NCBI GenBank assembly: GCA_023374045.1
Contig: CM041783.1
Coordinates: 91,051,298-91,115,297 of the forward strand
DNA length: 64,000 nucleotides
From: Limonium bicolor
Lineage: Eukaryota > Streptophyta > Magnoliopsida > Caryophyllales > Plumbaginaceae
Direction of reading: 5' to 3'
In this document: piece by piece, positions 32,789-44,830 of the stretch
Position numbering within the stretch: position 1 is the stretch's first letter
How the letters are laid out: each line of letters opens with the position of its first letter
The notes under the pieces: model-generated
The model's database searches: none
What the model saw: the letters and a program-made list of their open reading frames with translations, nothing else
What the model was told of the DNA's origin: nothing
Position numbers and translations under genes: made by a program

Positions 32789-34284
32789 AAAAACAAAAAA
32801 AAAAGAAATTTTAAATTCTAAAGATGTTAACTGATAATAAGGTATGCCATTGGTAGGGTAATAATGATTAGGAACCTAAGAACCTAAGGAATTAAGTTAA
32901 GTTAAGTATAAACCTTAAGTTTAAAGTTAAGTTTATAAGGTTAAGTGGTACAGACTTAAGAGGGTATTGAATGGGAATCTTTAGGGACTAAGTGAGTTAA
33001 GTAAGGTGCAAATAACTAATGGCCTAAAGATGAATGAATGTTTTAGGTTTGTGAATTGGGACCCTGGAGAAGGTTAAACAAACGACAGATGACGGTGAAC
33101 GGTACAGTCTTTCTTGTGACCTGCTTGCTAATGAGGTGTCCCTCGGCTTGTGTGCTACCTGTTTGTTTGATATGACTAAGACAAGATAAAGCATGCAACC
33201 GGATATTAATGTTCTCGTTGTGTATGTGTTTTCTTTACACTAACCCACGAGGCTTAAGGATAACTACTAACTAAGCTTGATACTTATTGAGTTAAGGAGA
33301 GGATTTGTACATTGGTGATTGTTGGTTAATACCCGTTAAGGTTTAACTAACACATGATATTTAAGACTTTCACTAACCGTAACTTGGGGTGGGAGTGAGG
33401 AATCCGGAATGGTACCGGCACATGTGTATTGGGGGAGGTCGGTATCTGAATCAGATCCGACTTCCAGATAAGACTTGTCGTTGGACTCGTCGCCTAGGGT
33501 CGACAAACTGACCCAACCACCCGGACTACTGTTTGAGGTGGGAGGCACATTAAGGATGGCGTGGGGGGATCAAGCCTACATCCCCTACAAATTAAGAAAG
33601 GTTGCTTATCGCTGGTAAGTGCACTGCTGCCGGCAAGGGTTAACCAAGCACTACAAAAATAAGCAACCGATTAAGGGCTAACCAGTCTAATAGTAGAACG
33701 GTTAGCGACTATAAGATTAAGGAGAATGTGGATATAAGGAGTTAAGAACTAACTCACTTGTTAAGGGAACGCCTGAGTCGTTCATTTGTATGTGAGCTAC
33801 TTATGCTCATTGTGGTTTGTTGTTTTATTGCATTTCATATTATGATTGTGATGCTAATCAACTTCCATGCTATCGACAATTAGTCGTCGTAGCCCCGTTA
33901 GCTTGGGGGCCACGAGAGGGTCGTACCAGCATTTGTGCTGACCCCCTTTGGGGGCTGTTTTTACACTTGCAGGTAAGCGGCCCATGAAGTCACACCACGA
34001 GAGTAGGAGCAGGTAGCCCTAGGTGGGACTTTATTTTGAGTACGGGTAGCGCCTGTGCACCCGTCTGTTGATAGTTGAACTTGAGAAATATTATGTGGTT
34101 TTGGAGATACTTAAACTCGGTTGGTGTATGTATTTTGGATTTACGGTTGTAAATATTTAAGAAACGGTATTTCTTGTTGATTAGACCGTGGCAAGGTCCT
34201 GGTGTTAGATTATTTCCGCAGCGATGTTTATGTATTATTTGTTAAGTTGCGATAACCACGATTGGCTTAGGACGAGGTGTTACA

Positions 34285-34297
34285 ATTGGGGCTCACA
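34285..34297 (+). mobile_element. Element E 5' LTR end (13 bases)
   Basis: attggggctcaca equals the last bases of E's 3' LTR (atcagggctcaca, ending 40541) and of solo LTR F. The remaining 5' LTR lies beyond element B and off the window. Confidence 0.75.
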
Positions 34298-34300
34298 GAA

Positions 34301-34317
34301 TGACGACTCTGCTAGGG
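34301..34317 (+). other. Element E primer-binding site
   Basis: tgacgactctgctaggg, three bases after the LTR end, is two changes from TGGCGACTCTGCTGGGG, the tRNA-Arg-type primer site known from Ogre/Tat elements. Confidence 0.75.
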
Positions 34318-37300
34318 AAAAACTCTTAATATTAACTCGTTTAATTTTATGAAAGAGGGCTTAACTCGAAAGTTTGTTTATTTACAGAGTTTATGTTGTT
34401 TGTTTACTTTTGCGTGCAATTTAAATTTCTACAATCTTGCATCATATGAGAGCGAGGGTTCATACATACCGATTTCACCCCAGGACCCGCCTTAGGGTCC
34501 CTGTCAGAGACTCACACCTTTTAAGGTGAAGTGAATAGGTGGCGGAAAAGAGGAGGATGTCATCTAGCCACATCCCCTTAATACCTAGGCTTTAGCCCCA
34601 AACATTTTCCTGGCAGTGCCCTTACCTAGCCCATTGTTTGGTCATTCAAAGACCCGACCATAGACGCACACCTCATGGTGATGTGAGAAAAGTGGGGAAG
34701 CCCAAAGAGAATAGCATGCAAGCCCTGTTCCTTTATGGTGACCTGGGCCGATGCCCCAAGCACCTCTCCGGATCGATCCATACCCAAATTGGATAAGCAT
34801 CAAGTGAGGACATGTTGAACTTGTGTGAGCCTTGTTTCCTTGTATGATCGGCCCAACCAAGATTAGAAATTGATACGAACTTTCCTACATCAACTCAGCC
34901 CAACCCGAATCTACGGCTTTATTGTTTGCGGCCCAAAGGCCCCGTTTGGTTTAATATGTGAGTCATTTGGGCTTCAACCCAAAAGTTTAGATTTAGGTGA
35001 TTCCTCTTTCGGCCCAATTTGAATTATCAGTTTAGTTCTAGGCCCATGAAAAGCAAATCGACTTAAAATAATCCATAAGACATCAAAATCAATCAGGCCT
35101 TTCCATTTCGGCCCAAGGCCTATTCTAGTCTAGGTGAACTTTTCATTCGGGCTCTGACCCAAAATCCTACGTTTAGGTGTCATCTCTTTTAGGCCCAATC
35201 AGAACCATTTGTTTAGGTTTCGGCCCATTCAAACAAGATAGTTTATGTAACTCATTCATTCTAGTTTCTGGCCTCAAGGCCCAACAAGAACATCAAACAA
35301 ATCTTAGACTTCAAAGTTACTCTTTGCGCCCAGTGGCCCGTTCACAGTCCAATGTGGCTTCATTCAGCCCGTTTGCTTCACTTCCAGATTAAAGGTTTTC
35401 AGGCCCACACATCTGTTCCAGTCTAGGAATCACTCTAGCCCATGCACCTCACTCTTAGTTTGGAAAAGATTTAGGCCCTAGTACCTCATACATAACCCAT
35501 AGGCATTCCTAGCTCAGGTGTTTCACGGATCCTACTCATGGTTCAGAAGGAAGACGATCACAATTATCTTAATGGCTTCCCATTGGTCGAGAGCTTGAGT
35601 CTTCAATAGTTGGCATCAGACAGTTCAACATCATTAGAAATTGTTATTTAAAGAGTTTTCTCAATTAAGTAGTTTTCTTTTCTCAATTAGTCGTTCGTTT
35701 AACTTCTATGGTAGCTAGTTTCCTTTATCATTTTTTGGTAGTTTTCATGAGATTATCATGAATAAGAGCATAGTTCCATTTTCATAATTTTGTGCATTCA
35801 TTCATCCAAACAAAAACAAAAAAGGGAAAAGAAAAAGAAAAAATGTGTCTTCTCGTAGAACATACCTGCGGGCATCATAAAATCAAATCTTTACTTTCAC
35901 AAGTTCTCCTGTGCCAGACCACCATTCCACACACATTCACCTCCTTCATCACATGTATCACACTTGTCTCCCCACTCCACCTCTCCACCATTTCATCAAA
36001 ACATAAACCAGAAAACTAAAAAAAGTGTCATTCAGTCACAACATCACCCATCACCACCTCACACATATTCACCCCTCCACAGAAAATGTCACCATCACAA
36101 GAAAAGAGGCATTCAAAAGGTTTGTTAAATAAACCCCAAAGCAATACCGGTGGTAATCTGAGTTTAAGACCGATATTTTTTTTTCTTTTGTTTAAATGCG
36201 TGAACAAGTCTCTGAGTGAAAAACTTTGTGAGAGTGTCTTGCGCGGTAAAACCAAGAGAGTGAGCGTGTCATTTTTACACGACGCTAGTGAGACTACATT
36301 CAAAAGTGAATAAAACGGTATAACTTCGATCGAAGGAGATTATTTGTAAATGTACTCTCAGACATGTGAAAAGTAACAAAGAATGGATACACAACAATTA
36401 GGGATGACGAAGCACCTAGGTTAAGCACCACATAGCCAAAAGCTTGTGAACCCTGACATTAAATCCTAGGCACCCCCGCTGAGCTTTTCATATATTTCCC
36501 CTTTTTCAATACACTTAAAAGCCCCACATAATGAGCCAGCCAATGATGAATAACTGACCCGGTGACCAAAGGAAGCAAGGAGCCCAACTTCCAGGTATCA
36601 ACTTCACAAGTTCAAAGAAGTAAGATAACCACTGACATGACGAAATGATGCGCAAACGGCCCCAAAGTGACACAGGATCCAAAGAGATCACATCAAAAAC
36701 AACTCTTAGCTTTCAAAACGGGAACCACGAGAATCCCGAAAGGAAAAAGGACACAAGGCAAATCTGAAAAGCCTGAAAGAAGTCCAAACACAATACAAAA
36801 GAAGAGAGAATGATGCAGAGGACAACTCCAAAGTCCAAAGCTTATCGGTAAAGTCACCATGAAGTGGCTAAACAACTTCAAGACAAGAAGAGGCAAATCT
36901 GAAGGAAGGAGCAAGTTGCAGCTTTGGTCACGCTTATAGCTCAACATATTCCAAACATTCCTCCATGGTGCCATTGTCATTCATCACACCCTATGGCCAC
37001 ATTATAAGCTTTATAGACATCCAACTTAGTAGTTGTGTATCCAATCAAGTGAAAGTAACAGATCAAAGGCGTAAGTCAAGCAAACATCGAATTCAATGAT
37101 CAAGACATTATGACCGAAAGGAAAGGATGAGTGCAAATGCTAGACACATCGAGTGTAGAATAGAAAGCACCATAGAAAATAAATCCGACCCTGTGAGAGT
37201 GAATTTTGTTTCACGCATTTAATCAAAGAAAATACTAGGGGCAATCGATCGTTCCGATCAATTACCACTAACTCTAAAAAGATCAGATTGCCTTAAGGAA

Positions 37301-37630
37301 AATACTGGGGGTAATTGTTGGTTCCAACAATTGCAATAACAACACCGATTGAAAGCCCAAGAGCTGAAAGCCCAAGAGCTGAAAGCCCTAGAGCATAAAT
37401 CCAAAAGTTCAAACCCTCTCATGAACTTCAAAAACCCACAACAAACGTCCTCATGCCCCTCATAAGCCCTAACCCCTCTCTACATTTATTCAGGCCCGTC
37501 CTAAGCCCAACCTCCACATCATATAACCTCTAGGCCCGTCATAAGCCCTAACCCTTGTCTACATTCATTTAGGCCCATGACAAGACCTAACACATATCCA
37601 CATCATACACTTAACTCACCTCCACATAGA
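34318..37630 (+). mobile_element. Element E leader and internal region, non-coding
   Basis: About 3.3 kb without any recognisable gag or pol. The part 34430-34620 matches, in reverse complement, 43200-43430 in element K (catcatatgagagc...gagggttcat...cacatccccttaat), so it is a conserved Tat leader. From about 34850 to 35480 ggccca words are very frequent. An A-rich patch lies at 35810-35850. Near 37236 and 37301 two polypurine-like words are each followed by a palindrome. E is therefore a non-autonomous Tat derivative or an internally replaced one. Confidence 0.6.
37236..37332 (+). repeat. Two polypurine-plus-palindrome modules in E
   Basis: aatactaggggcaatcgatc followed by gttccgatcaat, and 70 bases on, aatactgggggtaattgttg followed by gttccaacaatt. 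Both are palindromic (the second is a perfect 20-base dyad with a 2-base centre, 37313-37332). Both resemble the true tract ggggggcaatttgttat at 38779. Confidence 0.6.
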
Positions 37631-37636
37631 ACCATC

Positions 37637-37912
37637 TTTAGGTTCGTCATGAGACCTAGAACCACATTTAGGCTCGTCATAAGACCTATAACCATCCTTA
37701 GGCTCGTTATAAGACCTAGAACCATCCTTAGGCTTGTCGTAAGACCTAGAACCATCCTTAGGCTTGTCATAAGACCTAGAACCATCCTTAGGCTCGTCAT
37801 AAGACCTAGAACCATCCTAAGGCTCGTCATAAGACCTAGAACCATCTTTAGGCTCGTCATAAGACCTAGAATCACCTTTAGGCTCGTAGTAAGACCTAGC
37901 ATCATCCTTTTA
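37637..37912. repeat. 30-base tandem repeat, about 9 copies
   Basis: Unit ggctcgtcataagacctaga followed by accatcctta. Since 30 is ten codons, long fake open frames with a ten-residue repeat arise on both strands. Lies in the region before the polypurine tract, known to be hypervariable in Tat elements. A related degenerate repeat is at 53440-53860 in reverse orientation. Confidence 0.85.
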
Positions 37913-38358
37913 AGATTCATCATACAACTTACATGCTTTCATCAAACACACTACATCATAAAGCATCCATCTCATTCACATAGGCGCGTCATAAGACCTA
38001 TCTGCATTATCTAGGCGCGTCACAAGACCTGGTGACAAAAAAGTTAGCGAGGTGATGGCAATAAATCCTTCTGTGTTATGTCAACTTATTTTTGGATCAA
38101 CGAATGGTGGGCAATGACAATAAGTCCCAGGTTTTTTACCAGGAGTTATCCCTGCACACCGGTTTGGGGGGTAATGACAATAAGTCCACAATGGGTCCAG
38201 CCAGGAGCAAAGACACGGGTTTCGGTCCCCAGAAGTATCCGATCATCATTAGATATCATCATCATGTCATCTTCATTTGTATATCATTGGCATGTCATCA
38301 ACATTTGCATACAGGTTCCTGACACCTTAGAATGCTCGGCGTACTTCATTTCACTTTC

Positions 38359-38683
38359 AGGTGGTCAACGCCTTAGAATAGCTTGACATCATTTCTTCAC
38401 TTTAGGTAGTCAACACCTTAGAATAGCTTGACATCATTTCTTTCATTACAGGTAGTTAACGCCTTAGAATAGCTTGGCATCATTTCACCCTTCCAGGTAG
38501 TCGACGCCTTAGAACAGCTCGACATTACTTCATTTTTACCTTTAGGTAGTCGATGCCTTAGAATAGCTCGACATCTTTTCACTTCACTCTTAGGTAGTCG
38601 ACGCCTTAGAATAGCTCGACATCATTTTCCTTTTATGGCATAGGTAGTCAGCGCCTTAGAATAGCTCGACACAATTCATCAGT
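38359..38683. repeat. 45-51-base tandem repeat, 7 copies
   Basis: Each unit holds aggtagtcgacgccttagaa followed by tagctcgacatcat and a variable T/C-rich tail. Units differ in tail length. Confidence 0.85.
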
Positions 38684-38773
38684 TTTCAATAGCATGCAGG
38701 GTTCTTTAAGATCCAAAATTTTGGGGTTCACCCAAGCATCAACTAGACTCTTCATATCCATTACAAAGTCTAG

Positions 38774-38789
38774 TTGACGGGGGGCAATT
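38774..38789 (+). other. Element E polypurine tract
   Basis: ttgacggggggcaatt directly before the LTR start tgttataccc. Confidence 0.8.
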
Positions 38790-40541
38790 TGTTATACCCA
38801 AAATGTTGACCCCCCGGTGTAGGGCTTCCAAGGCTTTAGTGTTACAAGAGAAACATTGATCAAGTAATGAGGAATTCCGGGTTGAACGGCGCGTTCTATG
38901 GTGTTAGGGACAGCTTAGTCATCTTCAAGGGCATTTTCGTAATTTTCACGGCTCCTAAAACCTCCTATAGGATTTCTCTCTCCTCTTAAACTGGCTTAAA
39001 TCAGCTCGAAATGCTTTGAAATTTTAACCCATGATAATGGATAATATTTTGATCATAATGACTTTGGAATTTTGATTTTTTGAATTTCCAATAATTTTCT
39101 AGCAATTTCTGATTGAATCTGACAAGAAATTGAATTTAAAAATATTCCAACATCCAAAAAATTCAATTCCACCTTGGAAAATCATAAATACATTCCTTTA
39201 TGTATGGTTAAAATTTCATAGTCAAATTCCTTTTGGAATCCTTTAAGCTAAGACATCGGTAAATCTCGGTTTTTATCGGATTTTGTCTATCTTTAGTGAG
39301 GCCTACTTAAGGAACCTTAACTCTTGATCAAAGGACATCTCCAAGAACTCCCAACAATCAAAATACCTAGCCGTCGCCTCTCTCATGTTTTACGGACCCA
39401 AGCATCAAATCATATCGAAATCCCCCCGAAATCACCACATAAACACACTTTCCAACTCCCAACACTTCAACAATAATCAAACACCAGATAAACCACCACC
39501 AAAACATGAAGAATACCCACATTAACCAGTAGTAAGACGCTCGGGATGAACTCAATCCGGAACTGACTTCAACGAAGCGCTGTAAGTTCTTCGATGTGAA
39601 GAATCTCACAAACCTCAAAGGTAAAACAGGTTGAAACTTTATTCTTTAGATCCCCCCCACGAATTCATTAATCTTCTATCAAGTTTTTTGTACAATCTAA
39701 CCTTTTACAGATTCTGAATAGAATTTTGTTGAAACTTCTATCCAATAACTTGTTAGCTAAGTTTCATAATAATTTTGACTTCAAATTGAATTCCTTCAAT
39801 TACTAACATATTTAGAATCTTTTAGGCTACGTACCCATAATATTTAAGCCAAAACCACCACCAGGAATAGCCTCAACACCGCCGTCCGAGGGTGGTCCGC
39901 ACCCACGAACGCCATGTCCGGGGTCCCGGACGCCCTGTCCATAAGCACAGACGCTCTCAAATGGTGGTGGGATTTTAAATTTTTTTAAATTTATGGTTTT
40001 ACAAGACATGTCCAGGCCCATAAACGCTCTTTCTGTGGACTCGCACTTTTTAAAATTTCATTTTTGTTTAAATTCGACTTTTATTTTCACTTAGGTTAAC
40101 AAGGGTCTATGGGTTCAGGTTCGTGGCCATGGACGGAAACAAAATTCGACCTAATTCTGCTTCTAAAACCCTAGTTTAGGTAATTTCAAAAAATGTTAAA
40201 AAAAAGAAATCAAAAGTTTGCGCACTTAGGATAAAACAACTCGTAATAAGCCGTTAAATAAGCTAAGTAGAGGAAAAACAACTTCGAGGGGTAATGAAAG
40301 TAATTGAACCCTAAATAAGTCGAATACCAAGCCCCCGAACCCGAACTCTCCTTTCCTAATTTAATCTAGGTTAAAATTAGGTGGCGACTCTAATTAGGTT
40401 CTAGTGAGCTAACTTAGGACTTAGTAATTAATGTTTTATGACATAGTTATTAAGCTGAGGTTATAAGTGGACCTAGAACCTGACTAGACCCTAATTAACT
40501 CGAATCAACAAATGGTAGATGTTCAAAAATCAGGGCTCACA
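38790..40541 (+). mobile_element. Element E 3' LTR (1752 bases, Tat type)
   Basis: Starts tgttataccc after the polypurine tract, ends gggctcaca. It is closely related to minus-strand solo LTR F (58316-60320). Near its end stands ggtggcgactc, a word also seen near the end of the F LTR and of the Ogre-like LTR. GC-rich pieces with gtccg/cggac arms occur near 39884-39960. The next five bases acttg (40542-40546) would be its target duplication; the other copy is off the window. Confidence 0.88.
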
Positions 40542-40965
40542 ACTTGAGTACCACCAATTTGTCCGATGTTGGCGTACAAATGACTTGAGCTTTTTAATAT
40601 GACGTACCATTATGCGGACGCAGAGATGATCCTGGTACTTCTTTATTTCTTTGGGAAATGATTTAACAAAAAAGAAGGAAAGAGAAAGTTGGTAATGACA
40701 TAACATCCTAGAATTTGTAGTCTATTAAAATGAGCAATTTTTATGAAACTAAAGTTAACAAGTAAATACTACAAAGAGGTCAATCAAGCTGTGTGTGGGA
40801 TCTTGGGCCAAATTAAAGAGTCCAAATTTGGAATTTCTCTAGAATACGAAAGAGGCACTTGGGCCAGATAGCATTTGAACTGCGTGTGCGCACTAGGACC
40901 GTAAGGACTTGAGAATGGGGCACTTGAGCTGAAATTTGTTTTGGGCTGAAAGTGAGGTTCATAGG
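40542..40965 (-). mobile_element. Element K leader, left part
   Basis: Non-coding, with gggcc/ggcca words like the leader continuing at 42484. The bases atagg at 40961-40965 are the left target copy of solo LTR J. No gene seen. Confidence 0.5.
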
Positions 40966-41164
40966 TGATAAGTGCAAAACATATAGACTTTTTAAGGTTT
41001 AATCACCTTATTAATTGCAGCATTTTTAGTAATGTTTCTCACTTATCTTTGGTTTTTCCTATATATGTTATATTAACTAATGTATTATATGTGTTAAAAT
41101 GTAGGAAAAATGACAAACAAAGACATATATTAAGGATTAAAAAAAGATGTCACGCGTGAAGCAT

Positions 41165-41360
41165 GCATGTATGTTCCGCCTCCTCAGTACCGCCTCCTTA
41201 TTAGGCGGACAACAGAGAGGGCAACCGCCCAATACGGGGCGGACAACTCTAAATTGCATAACAATAGAGGCAACCGCCACTTAAGAGGCGGACAAGACAG
41301 AGGAGACCGCTTGATACGAGGCGGACAAAACAGAGAGGACCGCATGTTATTGAGCGGACG
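41165..41360. repeat. GGCGGACA repeats in LTR J
   Basis: About four to five degenerate ~45-50-base units with ggcggacaa...agag and accgcc arms, GC-rich in an AT-rich LTR. They lie just upstream of the two TATA-like words and could be upstream promoter repeats. The open frame across them is accidental. Confidence 0.6.
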
Positions 41361-41546
41361 CGTATAAATGTGCGCGACCTTATCTTCTTCGCCCGACTTC
41401 GTCTGCAACTCGCGCCGACTCTCTGCCCACTGCCATATCTATCTACTTCGCCTACCAGAAATCACGCGTTGTTCCTGTCCCCTGCAATCAATGAGGCTTC
41501 AATCATCGAGCTCAATTGATTGAAGCTGCTGCTCTGCTTCTTCTTC

Positions 41547-41557
41547 CTCTATAAATA
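41547..41557 (+). promoter_or_regulatory. TATA box of LTR J
   Basis: ctctataaata is a near-ideal plant TATA box. A second candidate, gtataaatg, is at 41362. Confidence 0.6.
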
Positions 41558-42483
41558 CAACACTCGTCTCACCTTCTCCAGTGTCCTTCCAGAGGTTCTG
41601 TCTGTGGTTCCTCTGGAGTTCCAATTCACACCATCATTCCATCTTCGTACCACTTCACTTTCACTCACTCGTTCATCTTCATCTCTAATCTCCCGCTTCT
41701 CCATTGTTTTTTTCATTCATTAATTTCACCTCTAGTCTCACGTATTTAAATAGAAGACCAAACTATTTAATATGTTAGGCTAGAGTTCATATGCTTTGCG
41801 AATGATTATTATGTTCTGTATTATTTATGCAATGTTTTTACTGGTTTTAATTTAATAAAGTTTGTTACGGTTAAAGGTTTTCTCGCCATCTTTTTAATAA
41901 ACCTCATGAATTTATTAAAATGCTTTACTAAGTCTGTTTTTGATTTCATCAGTTGGAAACAGATGGGTTGATTAAGCCGTAAAACTGGGGGAAACTTATT
42001 TTCATCGTTTAAGTTAGTACTCAGTTGCAAATATAATCCCTCAACACTCCTCTGCCGTTCGCAGGCTTTTGCTTGAGTTTTCATCGGACCTTGCATTACA
42101 GGTGAACGAGTTCTTATGAGTTTTCATCGGACCTTAAGAAAATAACGGATATTGCCAAACAGTTATAATTAAACCAGTAGACCTAGCATGAAAGAGCAGA
42201 TATTATAATGTGAACCAGAGTCCCGTTTAGTTTATTTGCTTACTTAGTTAATTTTATTAACTGTTTTTATTTATATGTAACAAGTCAATTAATCCCCCCT
42301 CTTTGTGACACGCTTAGGTACTATAATATGATATTAGTCCCGTGGTTCGATATCGGTCGCTTACATTTCACTATACTACTGCGAGGGATTTGTTTGCAGC
42401 CCGACGTTTATTTTGAGTTTTTAATTTCTTTTCTTTTAATTTTACACCAGTTTAACCACTCACTTTATAACGTCTGCAATAGG

Positions 42484-43595
42484 TCAGAATGATTTCTAAA
42501 CTATAGACGGGTGCTTAGGCAAGAATATCATTGGTTTGAAAGTGAGCTAATAGGCAAGGAACATGGATAGAGTATTGGGCCGTGGAATTGAAATGTGGAT
42601 TGTGAATTTTGGGTTGAAGCATTCATGCAATTTTGGAATCAGTTTTCAAATTTAAAGCAAAGCACTTAGGCCTAAGTGAATTTTATTAGACCATGAGTAA
42701 GTCTTTGGACCAAAGGGATTTGTTTGGAATTCAGATTAATTGGCTAAAAGAGATTTTAGAGCCCAAGTGAAGGATTTACTTAGCGTTCTTGATGGGTCCT
42801 TGAGCTTAACCTAAACAACAGTTTTCAAGTAGTGATCTTATTAAGTAGTTATAATTTCATTATGAATTTAGGAGAAAGGATTAAGCTGATTACAATTACT
42901 TGGGCTGGACTAATTTTCAAAGCCCAAGACAATAAACCAATAAGAGAGTAGTTTATTTCAGCCACAAATCATACGTCACCAAGTTTATTCTTTCACAAAG
43001 ATACCCATCATAGAAGTCATGAAGTTCATAGAAGAAAAACACATAGAGTTAGTATAAAAAACCATAATCTTACTAGACAATTTCATCATTCTGGTACTAG
43101 TTAATTTGAAGGTTCTTGGAGCAGGGGCCTATGTCACGACAAAGGGATGGGGTTTTGCGTGCCGTTCTCTTTGAGATCCCCCACTTTTTCCACATCATTG
43201 TGGGGTTTACGTCTATGTATGGGTGTTCATTAGACCATAGATTGGGTTTCATTAAGGATATAGTTTAGAGAAATGCTTAGAGCCGAAGCCCGGTTATTAA
43301 GGGGATGTGACTTTTTGCGTTCCACTTATTCACATCACCTGAAGGCATGAGTTTTTAAAAACGGACAATCCAAAGTGGGCCCTGGGTGGAATTGGTGTGC
43401 ATGAACCCTCGATGCTCTCATATGATGTAAGAAAATTAAAAACATTGCGCAACGAGGTAAATCAAACAAATAATAAACCCTTAATCAACAGTTTCTAGTT
43501 AAACACTCTGTGGAGGGTGATTTTTTTTTTCAGTATGAGGGGGGTCTATCTAAATGTTTCTGACTAAAAAGCCCAGATCCTAGAAATTGCCATTC
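42484..43595 (-). mobile_element. Element K leader, right part
   Basis: Read on the minus strand, it starts gaatggca just after an LTR end at 43596 and then follows element E's leader (34298-34620): the shared words include catcatatgagagc, gagggttca, cacatcccctta. The expected primer site is heavily changed (tggcaatttctagg). No coding frame is recognisable. Confidence 0.65.
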
Positions 43596-44619
43596 TGTGA
43601 AGGGTGAAAACCCATTATTCTGGCAGCCCTAAAATACCTACTTCATCGCCCGTCTTTCCTAGAAAGCTTAAGGGGAGTGTTAGTGAATGCTTCACCCGCT
43701 CTCAATGGGCTCCACGCTGACTGATGCCTCTATAAGGTAGAATTGACTAGAGTCACCACCTAGTTTGACCTATGATGAACTAGGATTGAAAGATGAGGAA
43801 TCTAAGAACCATTAATTGACTATGAGATTGTTGCCTATTGATAGAACTTATCTGGTAATTTCAGAGATTATGTGTAGGTTCGCACTGGGTTACACCCCTT
43901 AGAACTGGCAATGACCACGACTTCGGATTGGTTCCCCCAGGAAACCTCGGTCTCTAAATGTCTGGATTTCCTTCTTCCAAAACTTTTTTAGAGAAGTTCA
44001 TTTCCAAGGACCAATAGGATAGGATAGAAAGAGAGTAGAGTGTGGAGAATGGATGGGGCAAGCTTTTCTACCAAGAAAGTGCCAAGAAGAAGAATTGATG
44101 AATTTGGATGAGTATAAAGTGAAAGATTGAGAAAATTCTGATGCTGAAGAAATGATTGAGATTGGGAGTTTGATTTTGAGAATTAAAGAATTCAAGGGTA
44201 TGTGGGAGTCGGAGGGAATTTGAATGTTGAAAGACATGAATACCACCTTAGAGTTGGGAAGGGGTTTTTTCAATTGGAATGAGGTCGCACCCTAGGTGGG
44301 TTGCCTACGTACTCAACTACCTGTTGAGATTCGACCTTTCATAGTTCACGATATTTAGGATGGTTGAGTTTTTTTTGAAGTAATCAATGGTTAGGAGTGC
44401 ACGGGGTTGTTTGGAAGTGAGATGGTTGAGTGCAAAAGGGCAATTTGATTGATGTGGGGTCGCACCCTGTGTGGCTTGCCTACATACTCAATGCCCTATT
44501 AAGATCAGACCTTACATAGTTTGATGGTTTTTAGGATGGAAGTTTTGATGTTTATGGAGTTTGAAGATATTTGAGATGTTTGAGATTTAGAAGGGTTTAG
44601 AGTTTTGAGAAGTTTCGGG

Positions 44620-44830
44620 TTTGGGATGCTAGTCTGTGAGACGCTCGGGTCTGTGAGACATTTGAAACCTTAAGATGTCGAAGTCTGTGAGATGCTTGGG
44701 TTTGTGAGGTGCACGGGTCTATGAGACGCTCAGGTCCATGAGAGGCTCAGGCCAATGAGACGTTTGAAATCTTAGAAGAGTGGAGAGGCTGTGATGCTTG
44801 AGTCTGTGAGGTGCTCGGTCCTATGAGACA
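44620..44830. repeat. Degenerate gtctgtgagacgctcgg repeats
   Basis: About ten imperfect units of 20-25 bases with the core tgtgagacgct. Inside the Ogre-like LTR. Confidence 0.65.

Larger units (their letters stand above)
30103..34284 (+). mobile_element. Element B 3' LTR (4182 bases)
   Basis: Complete LTR from tgaaatacccc to ggtgttaca. It matches the interrupted 5' LTR closely. It differs by a local rearrangement at 31564-31595 and a nearby loss of about 60 bases. It contains the 34-base dyad (30358-30391), the ACCGAC array (32396-32788) and the ccccctttggggg hairpin (33942-33954). The next bases, attgg, are the last bases of a Tat-type LTR, so B is inserted 13 bases before the end of element E's 5' LTR. 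Confidence 0.93.
40966..42478 (+). mobile_element. Solo LTR J (1513 bases)
   Basis: Starts tgataagtgc and ends cgtctgca, flanked by atagg at 40961-40965 and at 42479-42483, a perfect 5-base target duplication. No primer site or polypurine tract adjoins it. A plant TATA box ctctataaata at 41547 and the late ccgtggttcgatatcgg word, common near LTR ends, suggest plus orientation. Family not recognised; it differs from all other LTRs here. Confidence 0.85.

Noticed and set aside
32359..32821. Overlapping open frames across the ACCGAC array
   Set aside because: By-products of GC-rich repeats present on both strands; the 5' LTR copy breaks them.
37577..38014. Open frames of 145 and 106 codons with a ten-residue repeat on both strands
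   Set aside because: They come from a 30-base tandem repeat whose period is a multiple of three; no protein family resemblance and no start context.
40381..40395. ggtggcgactct as a second primer-binding site
   Set aside because: It lies ~150 bases inside the LTR end and recurs in the other Tat LTRs at the same place, so it is an LTR word resembling the primer site.
41167..41367. 66-codon open frame rich in R, G and D in LTR J
   Set aside because: Translation of the GGCGGACA repeat; no family resemblance.
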